Source of the DNA: Tindallia californiensis
Lineage (GTDB): Bacteria > Bacillota > Clostridia > Peptostreptococcales > Tindalliaceae
Direction of reading: 5' to 3'
DNA: 64,000 bases
NCBI RefSeq assembly: GCF_900107405.1
Contig: NZ_FNPV01000003.1
Coordinates: 165,580-229,579, forward strand
Made by a program: the position numbers and the translations under genes. The notes beneath the pieces were generated by a model that worked only from the letters and a program-made list of their open reading frames with translations, was not told where the DNA came from and did not search any database. Numbering within the stretch: position 1 is the first letter of the stretch; each line of letters starts with the position of its first letter. Of this stretch, positions 1 to 8,281 are shown one piece after another.

Positions 1-948
1 GCGGACCAGCCGCAACATACACTGATTCTGATCGTAGGCATCTCAAACCTGCTATTTTTTTCCTTTTCCACCGAAAGGGGAGTTTTTAGCTTTTGGGGAA
101 AAATCAAACTTACTGCCCTTGCTTTTCAGGGCTGGCTGCTTCTTTCTGCATCCAAAAGTTTAAGTACCGACCTTGATCGCCTGTTGCTGGAGCATGTATC
201 ATTTCCCCTTGTCAAAAAAATGGATGTTCAAACTTTTTCTCTTATCCTTCTTACGGGGACCATTTTTATCCTTGCGATTAAAGCTATCAGAACCGGTTCT
301 TTTACAGACCGATCCATGGTAACCAGCGTCCTGATAATTGCTATCATTATTTTTATGGATATTCCATCAGAAACTGTGCCTATCTTTTATGCTACCATAG
401 GCCTTCTCCTGATCCTCTCTGTGATTAGCTCGTCCTATCATATGGCTTACATAGATGAGTTAACACAAATTCCCTCCCGAAGAGCTTTAGAAGAAAAACT
501 GTTGCAGTTGGGGAATCACTATACCATTGCCATGCTTGATATTGACTTTTTCAAGAAATTTAATGACCGGTATGGCCATGATGTAGGGGATGATGTGCTT
601 GCTATGGTAGCATCTGTCTTGAAAAACGTGGAGTCCGGTGGAAAAGCTTATCGTTACGGAGGAGAGGAGTTTACAATTGTTTTTCCAGGCAAAGGCTTGA
701 CAGAGATTCTCCCAGTCTTGGATGAACTAAGAAAAACCATCGCTCAACAAACTTACCTTTACAAACCTAAGCCGATGAAAAAACCGCAAAAGCGTGGCTC
801 ATCCAGAGGGAAAAACCTCAGAGTCACCATTAGCATCGGGGTCGCCGAAAAAAATCATCGGTTCAAAACTCCTGAAGAGGTAAGAACTGCTTCGGATAAA
901 GCTCTTTATCGCGCAAAGAAAAAAGGGCGAAACTGTGTAAGCAAATGA
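1..948 (+). CDS. Membrane-anchored diguanylate cyclase (GGDEF), 5' end outside window
   Basis: The frame is open from base 1, so the N-terminus lies outside the window; 315 residues are visible. A TTG at 184 is only an internal Leu codon and should not be taken as the start. The visible N-terminal half is hydrophobic, with about five membrane segments. A linker with the usual DELTQIPSRRAL-type entry follows, then a GGDEF domain whose active-site loop is GGEEF (visible residues about 220-224), preceded by the DIDFFKKFND metal/substrate motif. It should make cyclic di-GMP from two GTP at the membrane. No RxxD inhibitory site stands before GGEEF. A basic Lys/Arg-rich insertion lies between the GGEEF half and the final SIGVAE strand. 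It converges on the next gene across a shared terminator. Confidence 0.88.
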   Translation, partial: ADQPQHTLILIVGISNLLFFSFSTERGVFSFWGKIKLTALAFQGWLLLSASKSLSTDLDRLLLEHVSFPLVKKMDVQTFSLILLTGTIFILAIKAIRTGSFTDRSMVTSVLIIAIIIFMDIPSETVPIFYATIGLLLILSVISSSYHMAYIDELTQIPSRRALEEKLLQLGNHYTIAMLDIDFFKKFNDRYGHDVGDDVLAMVASVLKNVESGGKAYRYGGEEFTIVFPGKGLTEILPVLDELRKTIAQQTYLYKPKPMKKPQKRGSSRGKNLRVTISIGVAEKNHRFKTPEEVRTASDKALYRAKKKGRNCVSK

Positions 949-963
949 AAAGATAATCACATC

Positions 964-998
964 AAAAAAAGATCGCTACCTATCAGCGATCTTTTTTC
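964..998. terminator. Bidirectional terminator between convergent genes
   Basis: Inverted repeat AGATCGCT / AGCGATCT with a 7-nt loop, flanked by A-run and T-run, so it can work in both directions: for the GGDEF gene on plus and the coiled-coil gene on minus. Confidence 0.85.
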
Positions 999-1029
999 CT
1001 TAGATAAGACACAGCGGCAGAAGCCTTTT

Positions 1030-1632
1030 TTATAGCCTGACCGCCTTTAATTTCACGATATCATTCCAGTTTTTAGACGTTACCATTTCTATGGTGCTCA
1101 AATCCTGCCTTGTTTTTTGTGTCTCTTCGTAGACATTTTGTATTTCTGTTTTCAACTCTTCTCTGGTGATTTCATGTTCCTGGGTTAATCGTTGATCTAT
1201 CAATGCCATCTGTTGACTCAGGTCTTCTTTGGTAGCTGTTAATGTTTTTTCCAAGTTGTTTTGATTTACCTTAAGTCCTTTTACTTCTTCTCTGGTTTCA
1301 GCCATTTCACCACGAATTTGGATTATATCGCCTTTTATTCCACTGATGTCTTTCTTCATTCCGTTAATCTCTACCTTCATTCCATTCATTTCTGTCTTTA
1401 TTCCACTGATGTCTTTCTTCATTCCAGTCATTTCTGTCTTAATTCCACTGATGTCATTCTTCATTCCAGTCATTTCTGTCTTTATTCCATCAATTTCTAT
1501 TTTCATTCCAGCAATCTCTGTTTTCATTCCATTCATTTCTGTCTTAATTCCACTGATGTCATTTTTCATCTCATTAATATCAGTCTTGATCCCACTCATT
1601 TCTCCTAGAATCTGCTTTAATAAGTTTTCCAT
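1030..1632 (-). CDS. Heptad-repeat coiled-coil protein of unknown function
   Basis: Unrecognised 200-residue protein. Residues about 8-115 are a nearly perfect run of seven-residue units of the type G-(I/M)-K-x-(E/D)-(I/M)-x (for example GIKTEMN, GMKNDIS), which predicts a long uninterrupted coiled coil. The rest is charged and helical without the strict repeat, and ends in KNWNDIVKLKAVRL. No signal peptide or membrane segment is seen, so it is probably cytosolic. I chose the ATG at 1632 because AAAGGAGT stands 7-8 nt before it; an ATG 48 nt further upstream has no good ribosome site. At DNA level the repeats are 21-nt units, so copy number may vary between strains. Overlapping plus-strand frames are shadows of this repeat. 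Confidence 0.75.
   Translation of the reverse strand: MENLLKQILGEMSGIKTDINEMKNDISGIKTEMNGMKTEIAGMKIEIDGIKTEMTGMKNDISGIKTEMTGMKKDISGIKTEMNGMKVEINGMKKDISGIKGDIIQIRGEMAETREEVKGLKVNQNNLEKTLTATKEDLSQQMALIDQRLTQEHEITREELKTEIQNVYEETQKTRQDLSTIEMVTSKNWNDIVKLKAVRL
1340..1600 (-). repeat. 21-nt coding tandem repeats
   Basis: About a dozen degenerate 21-nt units (7 codons each) inside the coiled-coil gene. Two unit types, ending in TEM(N/T) and (N/K)DIS, roughly alternate, suggesting a 42-nt higher-order unit. Confidence 0.8.
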
Positions 1633-1738
1633 CGTCCCGACTCCTTTTCCCTCAACCGCATCCTTCTTCTTGTCTCTCATTATATCTTCTTTGAGTCCCG
1701 TCTACAAGCGTATCATTTTTCTTTCTATCCAGGGTCTG

Positions 1739-2620
1739 TTAGAGAACCTTCTGCATGATTAGATTTGTATCCGCCTCTTTGAAACCTGCTTTTTTATACA
1801 GATTTAAGGCGTTTTTATTTTCTCCTGCCACCAGTAAAGAAGCTGTTTTTATTTCCTTTTGTTTTAGTTCAAGAATGCACCGTTGTAATAAGTAACTCCC
1901 CCATCCTTGCCCTCTATAATCTTTCACTACGGCAACATCAAAAATATATCCCAGGGATAGGTTTTTTCTAAACTGTATCGTCGTTGACCCTATCTTTTTC
2001 CCTTTATGCTCCAACATATATACCGACACGGAGGGATCTTTCAGTAATTGTTCCAGAGCATCTGCCCCTATATCATCTCCAAAGCATTCATGCATCATCC
2101 TTGCGTAGTCGTCGCCATCTTCTATCGTTGCTTTTCTAAAACAATGATTCTCCTTCTCTTCATGGATAACCATAGTTTCCGCTGGTATTGCCTCTAATTC
2201 CAGCTCCATCTGCCAAGAGTATAGAACCACTCGAAAGCTTCTTTTCTCAGCAAAGCCAACAGCATCATTCAGTCTTTTCTTAACATAAGCTTCTACTGTT
2301 TTCACCTGTTGTTCCTTGGCATGTTCCACTATTTTATTATATAAACTAGATCCAAAGCCTTTGTTTCGAAACTCAGGATGCACCACTACATTAAATATGG
2401 CTTGACCAATGTCTACTGAATTGACCATACAGGTGGCAAGTCCTATTAGTTGGTCGTCATCATATCCTACCAATATTCCTTCTCCTGCTTCAGTAATAAC
2501 ATAATCAAACCACGCTTCTGTCAGGGAGTATCCCAGGTTATCTATTTTATTGACTACCTCTATTAAATCATTAATGCCTTGTTTATCCTTTTTTTCAATC
2601 CTTCTGATCCTTAAGGCCAT
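1739..2620 (-). CDS. Tandem GNAT-family N-acetyltransferase
   Basis: 293-residue protein with two GNAT folds in tandem. The first half has the acetyl-CoA loop in VVHPEFRNKGFGSSLY, the second in VAVVKDYRGQGWGSYLL, each matching the R/Q-x-x-G-x-G/A pyrophosphate-binding pattern. It ends with the common GNAT sequence NALNLYKKAGFKE. The acceptor cannot be told from sequence; two-domain GNATs act on antibiotics, peptides or small metabolites. The start was placed at the ATG at 2620, preceded by GGGAGA at proper distance; an upstream extension of 23 residues looks non-coding. It is monocistronic as far as can be seen. Confidence 0.8.
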   Translation of the reverse strand: MALRIRRIEKKDKQGINDLIEVVNKIDNLGYSLTEAWFDYVITEAGEGILVGYDDDQLIGLATCMVNSVDIGQAIFNVVVHPEFRNKGFGSSLYNKIVEHAKEQQVKTVEAYVKKRLNDAVGFAEKRSFRVVLYSWQMELELEAIPAETMVIHEEKENHCFRKATIEDGDDYARMMHECFGDDIGADALEQLLKDPSVSVYMLEHKGKKIGSTTIQFRKNLSLGYIFDVAVVKDYRGQGWGSYLLQRCILELKQKEIKTASLLVAGENKNALNLYKKAGFKEADTNLIMQKVL

Positions 2621-2721
2621 GATCCTATTTCTCCCTTGCTCAATCAGTTTTTCTCGCTTACTCTCCAGATCCCCACTTGCGGTTGTCAAAAATACCTTTG
2701 CTGATTTTAAAGTAAATTATT

Positions 2722-2752
2722 CAAGCCTGACCCCGCTTTACCCCGCCTTACA
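2722..2752. repeat. Possible remnant of a REP-like intergenic element
   Basis: Contains AAGCCTGACCCCGC followed by TTTACCCCGCC, a motif type often seen at ends of REP/Y1-transposase-associated elements. No transposase gene is nearby, so this is at most a remnant. Confidence 0.25.
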
Positions 2753-2797
2753 CTTTATACATTGGTTTATTAATGGCCATGAGGATCCTTCGGTTAC

Positions 2798-3436
2798 TTA
2801 TTCCATGTTTTCTCTGAAGTTTTTGATGCCCTCGCCGTAGGCTTCCAGGGTTTCTCTTCCGGATAGGCCGGTAAAAAAGTCTTCCAGGGTTTCCTGCCTT
2901 AGGGCTTCGTCTTCAAATTTATTAATGATTGTTCCTGTGGTGTTAACAAAATCATTAAAAATCTTGGACAGATCTTCTCTTTCCCCTTCCATACTCAGAA
3001 TGTCTCTTGTGGTGTTAATAAAACCATCTTGATTAGATGCGGTGTCCAGACTGCTAAAGGTCTTTAGCCAGGTGCCCATTCGGTTGCCACTGTCCTCTAT
3101 TTCATGGACGGCGGTGAAAAAGTTGGTGAGAAAGCCCTCTTCCGCCTGTCTTGTCTGCATGATGTTGGAAAAATCCATGGCTAACTGGCTGTTGGGGGTT
3201 TCTGTCAGGTGAATGGCCATTTGACGCAGGCCTTCCAAAGCTTCCTGGCTTCCTTCGCTTCGCAGGGTTTCGTGGTAGTCGGCAAAGTTTTTGCCCACGA
3301 AGGAGAGGGAGACGGAATCCATGGCTGTGGAGATGGCTCCCATCATTTCTTTTTCATGGCTAACGTCTTTGACCTTCATCAGGTTTTGAATCAGCATTTC
3401 ATTCGTGTTGTAACTGGATATTTGATTAACAGACAT
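2798..3436 (-). CDS. Unknown 212-residue protein near flagellar genes
   Basis: Not recognised. Helical, acidic, no membrane segment, no Cys. It begins MSVNQISSYNTNEMLIQNLM, which resembles the N-termini of small flagellar-operon proteins, and has a middle part rich in Phe and Thr (FFTAVHEIEDSGNRMGTWLKTF). The ATG at 3436 was chosen because AAAGGAGGTG ends 5 nt before it; a GTG two codons upstream overlaps that site. It lies 50 nt downstream of another small coiled-coil gene and in the same orientation as the flagellin genes, so a flagellar or secretion-chaperone link is possible, but that is inference from position only. Confidence 0.6.
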   Translation of the reverse strand: MSVNQISSYNTNEMLIQNLMKVKDVSHEKEMMGAISTAMDSVSLSFVGKNFADYHETLRSEGSQEALEGLRQMAIHLTETPNSQLAMDFSNIMQTRQAEEGFLTNFFTAVHEIEDSGNRMGTWLKTFSSLDTASNQDGFINTTRDILSMEGEREDLSKIFNDFVNTTGTIINKFEDEALRQETLEDFFTGLSGRETLEAYGEGIKNFRENME

Positions 3437-3486
3437 CTTCACACCTCCTTTGGGTGCTTATTGCTTGGGTCGGATCCCCATGGCCG

Positions 3487-3861
3487 TTAGGGGTTTTCTT
3501 CCAGTTCCTCTTCCATTTTTTCCAGCATCTGGTCCGCCTCTTTGCTTTCCCGGTCCAGAGCTCCCACTTCTTTTTCCAGGCGGTGCAGCTCGCTGTTCAT
3601 GGCTTCAATGTCTTTATTCGTTGTTTCTGACTCCAGGGCTTCTCGGGCAATTTTTCGCATACGCCGGAGTTTTAATTCCATCTGGTCTAGAGCTTCCTGT
3701 CGCTGCTGAATCCATGCCAGCCAGTGTTGGTATTTAGCTCGTTTTTCCTGCCTTTCTGTTTCTGTCAAGAGGGTCGACTGGGGTTGGTTGCTGTGTTGGG
3801 ATGGTTTCTGAGGGTGAGTAGTTGTTGATCTGGATTTGGCTTTTCTTAGGATGCGAAGCAT
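3487..3861 (-). CDS. Small basic/coiled-coil protein, unknown
   Basis: 124 residues. The first 35 are basic and low-complexity (KAKSRSTTTHPQKPSQHSNQ), the remainder a strongly charged helix predicted to form a coiled coil with conserved-looking KYQHWLAWIQQRQEALDQME. No known domain is recognised. Its position just upstream of the 212-residue gene, with a 50-nt gap containing only a ribosome site, suggests the two are co-transcribed. It has no predicted signal peptide or membrane helix. Confidence 0.6.
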   Translation of the reverse strand: MLRILRKAKSRSTTTHPQKPSQHSNQPQSTLLTETERQEKRAKYQHWLAWIQQRQEALDQMELKLRRMRKIAREALESETTNKDIEAMNSELHRLEKEVGALDRESKEADQMLEKMEEELEENP

Positions 3862-3904
3862 CTTAAACCCTTCTTTCCATTATCTGAATATTCAAACTTA
3901 ATAA

Positions 3905-3946
3905 GTCAAGTGACTGGCACCATCGACTTAGCACCATCGACTTTGG
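3905..3946. repeat. Short direct repeat, possible REP-like remnant
   Basis: The 13-mer GCACCATCGACTT occurs twice 15 nt apart, adjoining CAAGTGACTGGCACC, a motif family common at ends of REP-like elements. It lies between two small genes. Confidence 0.3.
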
Positions 3947-3948
3947 AA

Positions 3949-4272
3949 TCAATCATAGTATGCCATCGATACTTTTTTATCTCTATCTACTGCTGGCTCA
4001 TACTCATCAGAATTACATATCGGACATCTGGCTTTTGCTTTTATTCTATATTTGCCTCCCCTACATTCACCTGCATATGCCTCTATTCTTTCATGATATG
4101 AAATACCTGACTGATCAATGAGTGGCACATTTTTATCCAAATCGTTTTTCGTCAATAGCTTTTCTTTACCACACGTATCACAATGAAGAAGTACAGAATC
4201 TTTCCCGCCTCCTTCTCGAACATTAAAAATTTCACCACACTTTTTGCACTTTGCTAAAAACTCCCTACCCAT
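3949..4272 (-). CDS. Small multi-zinc-ribbon protein
   Basis: 107 residues with Cys pairs CKKC (residues 9-12), CDTC (31-34) and CPIC (83-86) plus one more Cys, which would form one complete zinc ribbon in the N-terminal third and a second partial ribbon near the C-terminus. Such proteins are usually nucleic-acid-binding or scaffold proteins; no specific family is recognised. It is 29 nt downstream of the flagellinolysin gene on the same strand and might be read through from it. No terminator was seen in the gap. Confidence 0.6.
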   Translation of the reverse strand: MGREFLAKCKKCGEIFNVREGGGKDSVLLHCDTCGKEKLLTKNDLDKNVPLIDQSGISYHERIEAYAGECRGGKYRIKAKARCPICNSDEYEPAVDRDKKVSMAYYD

Positions 4273-4301
4273 ACAGTAACATTCCCTTCTATTTAAAGTT
4301 C

Positions 4302-6218
4302 TTAGCTCAATAGCTGCAATACAGTTCGTGGCCGTTGATTAGCCTGTGAAAGCATTGCCATCGATGCCTGCTTCAATATATTTTGTCTCGCTAATTCCAT
4401 CATTGTTTTCGCCATATCCACATCTCTTATTCTGCTTTCGGCAGCAAGCAAATTCTCTGAAGCATTATCCAAATTTGCAATGGTATGCTCCAGTCTATTC
4501 TGGAAAGCCCCCAACTTACTTCTTTCACCGGAAACTAATTCTATGGCATTGTCTACAATCGAAATAACCTGAGATGCCTTTTGATGGTCTGTTATATCCA
4601 ACGTATCACCATCCTTTGTTATCCCTAATGCTTCTGCTGTCATATTAGCCAATTCAATTTTCATACTTTGTCCAGCATTAGCACCTATTTGAAAAACAAG
4701 TGCCGCTTCCTTTTTCGCGCCATCGTCAGCCTCTTCTTCGTCGGTTTCCATTCCTTCTGGCCAAATAATATTAAACCCTAACAAAGGTTGTTCCAGTTCA
4801 GGAGCGTCGACTCCACCTGCTTGAGGTAAAATAGCTTCTTCTGTTAAGTGTTCATCACCTGTAATAGAAGAACCAAAGATGGAACCTGTATCTTCAGCTA
4901 CAAATCTTCCATCTACAACATTGAAATCTAGCTGTATTCCTGTGTGAGTCTCCAAGGCATCAAAATGATCAACATCTGTCTTAAACGCATCGATCCATCC
5001 ACTGTGATTGTTAAAACTTATTAATCCTTCTTGATGCAAATGTGTGAGTCCGTCATCAATCGTTCTTGAATCATCATCTGCCAAATACTTCATTAAAACC
5101 TTAATACCGTCACTGTCTCCCGCTATACCTGCATTAGGGTTTACCATATGATCATCTTGCCTAATTTGCCAATCTAAATATCTTACCGCTACATAGGCTG
5201 CCGAATAATCAAGGGACGTCGAGTTCCAATCGGAGTCATTTCCATTACCGATCGCATCGATTACTGCCTGTAATCCTGTATTTTTTTCAGCTTCACTCAT
5301 GGGAACAGAAATTGCTCCACTATTGGCATAAATATTATTCATAAGTCTTTCGTCTGCCCCATGAATAAATTCAGCTGTGCCTTCATTAAACCATATGCCT
5401 AAGTCTTGAAAGTTCATGGTGGTCATCATAACAGCATGCACCATTTCATGGGCCATCACTCGGCTAACATACTGTGGAGGTGATCCACCGTCTGTATTTT
5501 CATCCACTGGCCTAGAGTGAGCCAGGTTAATTTCTAAGGTAAGATTACTCCCTCCTCCGGTAAGACCAGGGGTTCCAACATTATTTGTTCCATCTACTGT
5601 AAACTCTGCTCGTACCAGTGCAGCTGCAGGATGATCCGGATCATCAAACATAATCACTTCCATATCAATATTCTGAGATTCTATTCCATATCCTTCTTTT
5701 ACCAACTTCTCCGCTTCCGCCAACCACCACTTTTTAAGGTTTGATATGATGATTTCTTCTTCCGTAAGATTTGCGGAGGGGCTACTTTCCTCCACTTTCA
5801 CTTCTCTATTAAGAAGCTGAATGGTGTTAAACTCTGTGGTATTGGCTATTCGATCTATCTCTTCTGTTAGTTGATTGATTTCTTTTTGAATTTCTTCTCG
5901 ATCCCTTTCAACATAGGTATCGTTAGAAGACTGTACTGAAAGTTCTCTCATCCTTTGAAGAATTGCTTGCGTCTCACTAAGAGCCCCTTCTGCTGTTTGA
6001 ATCAAAGATATTGCATCCTGAGCATTTCTTGATGCTTGGTTTAATCCTCGAATTTGCGCTCTCATTTTTTCGCTGATCGCAAGCCCCGCTGCATCGTCCG
6101 ATCCTCGGTTGATTCTCAGGCCAGAAGACAATCTTTCCATGGCTTTTCCAATAGCGTTATCGACAATACCCATCTGTCGATGGGTGTTTATTGCCATTAA
6201 ATTGTTATTAATCCTCAT
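4302..6218 (-). CDS. Flagellinolysin: flagellin with an inserted zinc metallopeptidase domain
   Basis: 638 residues. Residues 1-137 are a standard flagellin D0/D1 N-terminal half ([17 protein letters not shown], then [20 protein letters not shown]) and about 510-638 the matching C-terminal half. Between them, replacing the usual variable D2/D3 region, sits a gluzincin-type protease: H257-E-M-V-H261 gives two zinc-ligand His and the catalytic Glu258, and WFNEGTAEF (276-284) supplies the downstream Glu, best candidate Glu279. This is the architecture of the flagellinolysin family, in which active protease is displayed along the filament surface. It should co-polymerise with the main flagellin encoded just upstream and lacks a signal peptide, as expected for export by the flagellar type III system. 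The ribosome site is AAAGGTGA. The substrate is unknown. Confidence 0.93.
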   Translation of the reverse strand: MRINNNLMAINTHRQMGIVDNAIGKAMERLSSGLRINRGSDDAAGLAISEKMRAQIRGLNQASRNAQDAISLIQTAEGALSETQAILQRMRELSVQSSNDTYVERDREEIQKEINQLTEEIDRIANTTEFNTIQLLNREVKVEESSPSANLTEEEIIISNLKKWWLAEAEKLVKEGYGIESQNIDMEVIMFDDPDHPAAALVRAEFTVDGTNNVGTPGLTGGGSNLTLEINLAHSRPVDENTDGGSPPQYVSRVMAHEMVHAVMMTTMNFQDLGIWFNEGTAEFIHGADERLMNNIYANSGAISVPMSEAEKNTGLQAVIDAIGNGNDSDWNSTSLDYSAAYVAVRYLDWQIRQDDHMVNPNAGIAGDSDGIKVLMKYLADDDSRTIDDGLTHLHQEGLISFNNHSGWIDAFKTDVDHFDALETHTGIQLDFNVVDGRFVAEDTGSIFGSSITGDEHLTEEAILPQAGGVDAPELEQPLLGFNIIWPEGMETDEEEADDGAKKEAALVFQIGANAGQSMKIELANMTAEALGITKDGDTLDITDHQKASQVISIVDNAIELVSGERSKLGAFQNRLEHTIANLDNASENLLAAESRIRDVDMAKTMMELARQNILKQASMAMLSQANQRPRTVLQLLS

Positions 6219-6547
6219 AGAATCACCTTTTCCTCTGATTATAATAGTACCTCTTTTAGTTTTTTACTAAAATGGACATAAAGGTTAAACTACCTGATCT
6301 TTTTCTTTTAACTGAGCAATCTTTTTGGGTGTATAGCTATTGTTATGCAGAAGTATGTTGGATAACAATTGTACCCATTTCACCACTAAAGCATCCGTTA
6401 AACCTTGATGGTATCCTGCTATGTAGGTTGTAAAACTATTCTTTTTTTATCCGTCATTGGTTTTTCTTCTCTTTGATTGGCAAAAAGGGCCAGAGGAAAA
6501 ATCCTCTGACCCCCATTTGCCAATCTTTGCTATTTAAGCTACCAGTT
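6219..6547. other. 329-nt spacer between the two flagellin genes
   Basis: Holds the flagellin terminator at its right end and a small inverted repeat (TTTTAGT / ACTAAAA around a T5 loop, near 6256-6274) some 40 nt before the flagellinolysin start. I see no sigma-D promoter matching TAAA-N15-GCCGATAA here. A TATAAT lies only about 20 nt before the ATG without a fitting -35 box. Expression may depend on read-through or on an unrecognised promoter. Confidence 0.5.
6482..6514 (-). terminator. Terminator after main flagellin
   Basis: On minus, GGGTCAGAGGA pairs with CCTCTGGCCC around a T-rich loop and is followed by TTTTT. It lies about 35-65 nt past the flagellin stop codon. Confidence 0.85.
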
Positions 6548-8158
6548 TTATCCCAGTAACTGAAGTACAGATTGAGGAGCTTGGTTGGCTTGAGCAAGCA
6601 TAGCCGTTGAAGCTTGTTGTAAAATATTTTGTCGAGTAAGCTCCATCATTTCCTGAGCCATATCTACGTCTCTGATTCTGGATTCTGCTGCCTGTAAGTT
6701 CTCAGCAGAGTTATCCAAGTTAGAAATAGTATGCTCTAATCGATTTTGGAATGCACCAAGATCAGATCTTTGAGCCGACACTTTTTCAATTGCATCGTTA
6801 ACAGTTGAAATAGCTTCTTGAGCACTCTCACTGCTAGTTAAGTCTAATGCATCAATGCCAAGAGCTTCCGTTCCCATGTCTTCAATGCTTACACTCATGG
6901 TTTGATCTTCGTTAGCACCAATTTGTAATTGAATAGAACGATCTTCTACATCTTCTGGCGTCACTTCTGTCATTTCTCGTTCCATATCTACTGTGATTTC
7001 AAAGTCATCTTCCGCGTCCGCGTCAAAGGTTTCAACAGTAAAGGATACACCATGATTATCATACACAAAATCCGCGCCTGTACTACTAAGATCTACATCT
7101 TCGTAAGTATCTTCTGAAAGAGCATTGCCATCAGCATCTAATATACTTACGATCATAGTATTTTCACCATCATCATAATCAACCGTCACCTGTGCTGCTT
7201 CGGGGAAATCTTGCAATAAAGCACTAGCATCAATGCTTATTTCGTCATTTTCGAAACTCGCTGTGCCATCAGTGAATGTTTGTCCTTCTAAATTAACACC
7301 GCCGGTAATATCGTAACCATCATCATCTGGAACTTCTTCAAAATCTAATTCTATTTTTGCATCTGCTGTAGCCGCATTCCAAGCTTCTTCTGTGATAGTA
7401 AAAGACACTCCATGGTTATCATAAGTGTACTCACCATCCACAAACTCAGGTGTTATAATATCGTTTGAAGTAAGTTCTACATCACTACCCTGTTCTTGAG
7501 CATTAATATTAACAATTAGCTGGCCATCTTCATTCTTGAAGATTTCTACACCTGTATCTGCTTCTTGATCTACATCTTCCCAGTCAAAATTATTATAGCT
7601 AGCGTCAAAATTGATTTCACCATCTACTAATTCTAGAGCACCCTCATCAATTGACAAATAAGGAACATCTGAAATTGTGATGTCTTGATCTATAGCTCTT
7701 AGTTCTTCAACTGCTCCACTTGCAGAGTATGTCGAAGAAAGAGATCCATCTAAAAGTGTCTGAGTATTAAACTCTGTCGTTTCTGCAATTCGATCAAGTT
7801 CTTCTTGTAGCTGGTTAATCTCTTTCTGAAGTTCTTCACGATCGATTTCTACATTGGTATCATTCGCTGACTGTACTGCCAATTCTCGCATTCTTTGAAG
7901 AATTGCATGAGATTCGTTCAAAGCACCTTCTGCTGTTTGAATCATTGAAATACCATCTTGAGCGTTTCGAGAAGCTTGATTAAGTCCTCGAATCTGACCT
8001 CTCATTTTTTCACTGATGGCCAAACCTGCTGCATCATCGCCAGCTCGGTTAATTCTGAAGCCAGAAGATAATTTTTCCATTGATTTTGCTCCGCCACCCT
8101 GTGCAATACCAAGCTGTCTGTGAGTGTTCATAGCCATTAAGTTATTATTAATTCTCAT
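6548..8158 (-). CDS. hag: Flagellin, major filament subunit
   Basis: 536 residues. D0/D1 halves are at 1-140 ([37 protein letters not shown]) and about 405-536 (ending [11 protein letters not shown]). The middle 265 residues are strongly acidic beta-rich domains with an internal duplication: YDNHGVSFT occurs at 246-254 and 366-374, 120 residues apart. Such acidic outer domains fit a filament exposed to salty or alkaline medium. The gene has its own sigma-D promoter, a long leader with a CsrA-type hairpin, ribosome site AAGGAGG and a terminator, so it is monocistronic. Its termini closely match those of the flagellinolysin, which allows co-assembly. Confidence 0.95.
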   Translation of the reverse strand: MRINNNLMAMNTHRQLGIAQGGGAKSMEKLSSGFRINRAGDDAAGLAISEKMRGQIRGLNQASRNAQDGISMIQTAEGALNESHAILQRMRELAVQSANDTNVEIDREELQKEINQLQEELDRIAETTEFNTQTLLDGSLSSTYSASGAVEELRAIDQDITISDVPYLSIDEGALELVDGEINFDASYNNFDWEDVDQEADTGVEIFKNEDGQLIVNINAQEQGSDVELTSNDIITPEFVDGEYTYDNHGVSFTITEEAWNAATADAKIELDFEEVPDDDGYDITGGVNLEGQTFTDGTASFENDEISIDASALLQDFPEAAQVTVDYDDGENTMIVSILDADGNALSEDTYEDVDLSSTGADFVYDNHGVSFTVETFDADAEDDFEITVDMEREMTEVTPEDVEDRSIQLQIGANEDQTMSVSIEDMGTEALGIDALDLTSSESAQEAISTVNDAIEKVSAQRSDLGAFQNRLEHTISNLDNSAENLQAAESRIRDVDMAQEMMELTRQNILQQASTAMLAQANQAPQSVLQLLG

Positions 8159-8185
8159 TGTTAATTCCTCCTTGAAATTTAGTTG

Positions 8186-8210
8186 CCCCGTCTGGCATCC
8201 TTGCCATGGG
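8186..8210 (-). promoter_or_regulatory. Putative CsrA-binding hairpin in flagellin leader
   Basis: On minus, CCCC-A-TGGCA-AGGA-TGCCA-GAC-GGGG forms a two-part stem with AGGA in the loop. GGA in a hairpin loop is the classical CsrA recognition feature. The flagellin ribosome site about 30 nt downstream (CAAGGAGGA) can be the second site, as in the B. subtilis hag leader. csrA and fliW are the next genes upstream. Confidence 0.7.
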
Positions 8211-8281
8211 GTGGGTTTTTGCCTTCCCTGTCTTCGGCCGAATAAGATCAGGCTTTGTTAACATTTTTCTTGCTCATTAAT

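Noticed and set aside
184-186. TTG as start of the GGDEF protein and TTG at 63976-63978 as start of AtpD.
   Set aside because: Both frames stay open to the window edge with family-like sequence beyond; they are internal Leu codons of genes cut by the window.
1261-1762. Plus-strand open frames of 115 and 138 residues with FIP/SVFIP repeats.
   Set aside because: They are antisense shadows of the 21-nt heptad repeats; no ribosome site and no sensible protein composition.
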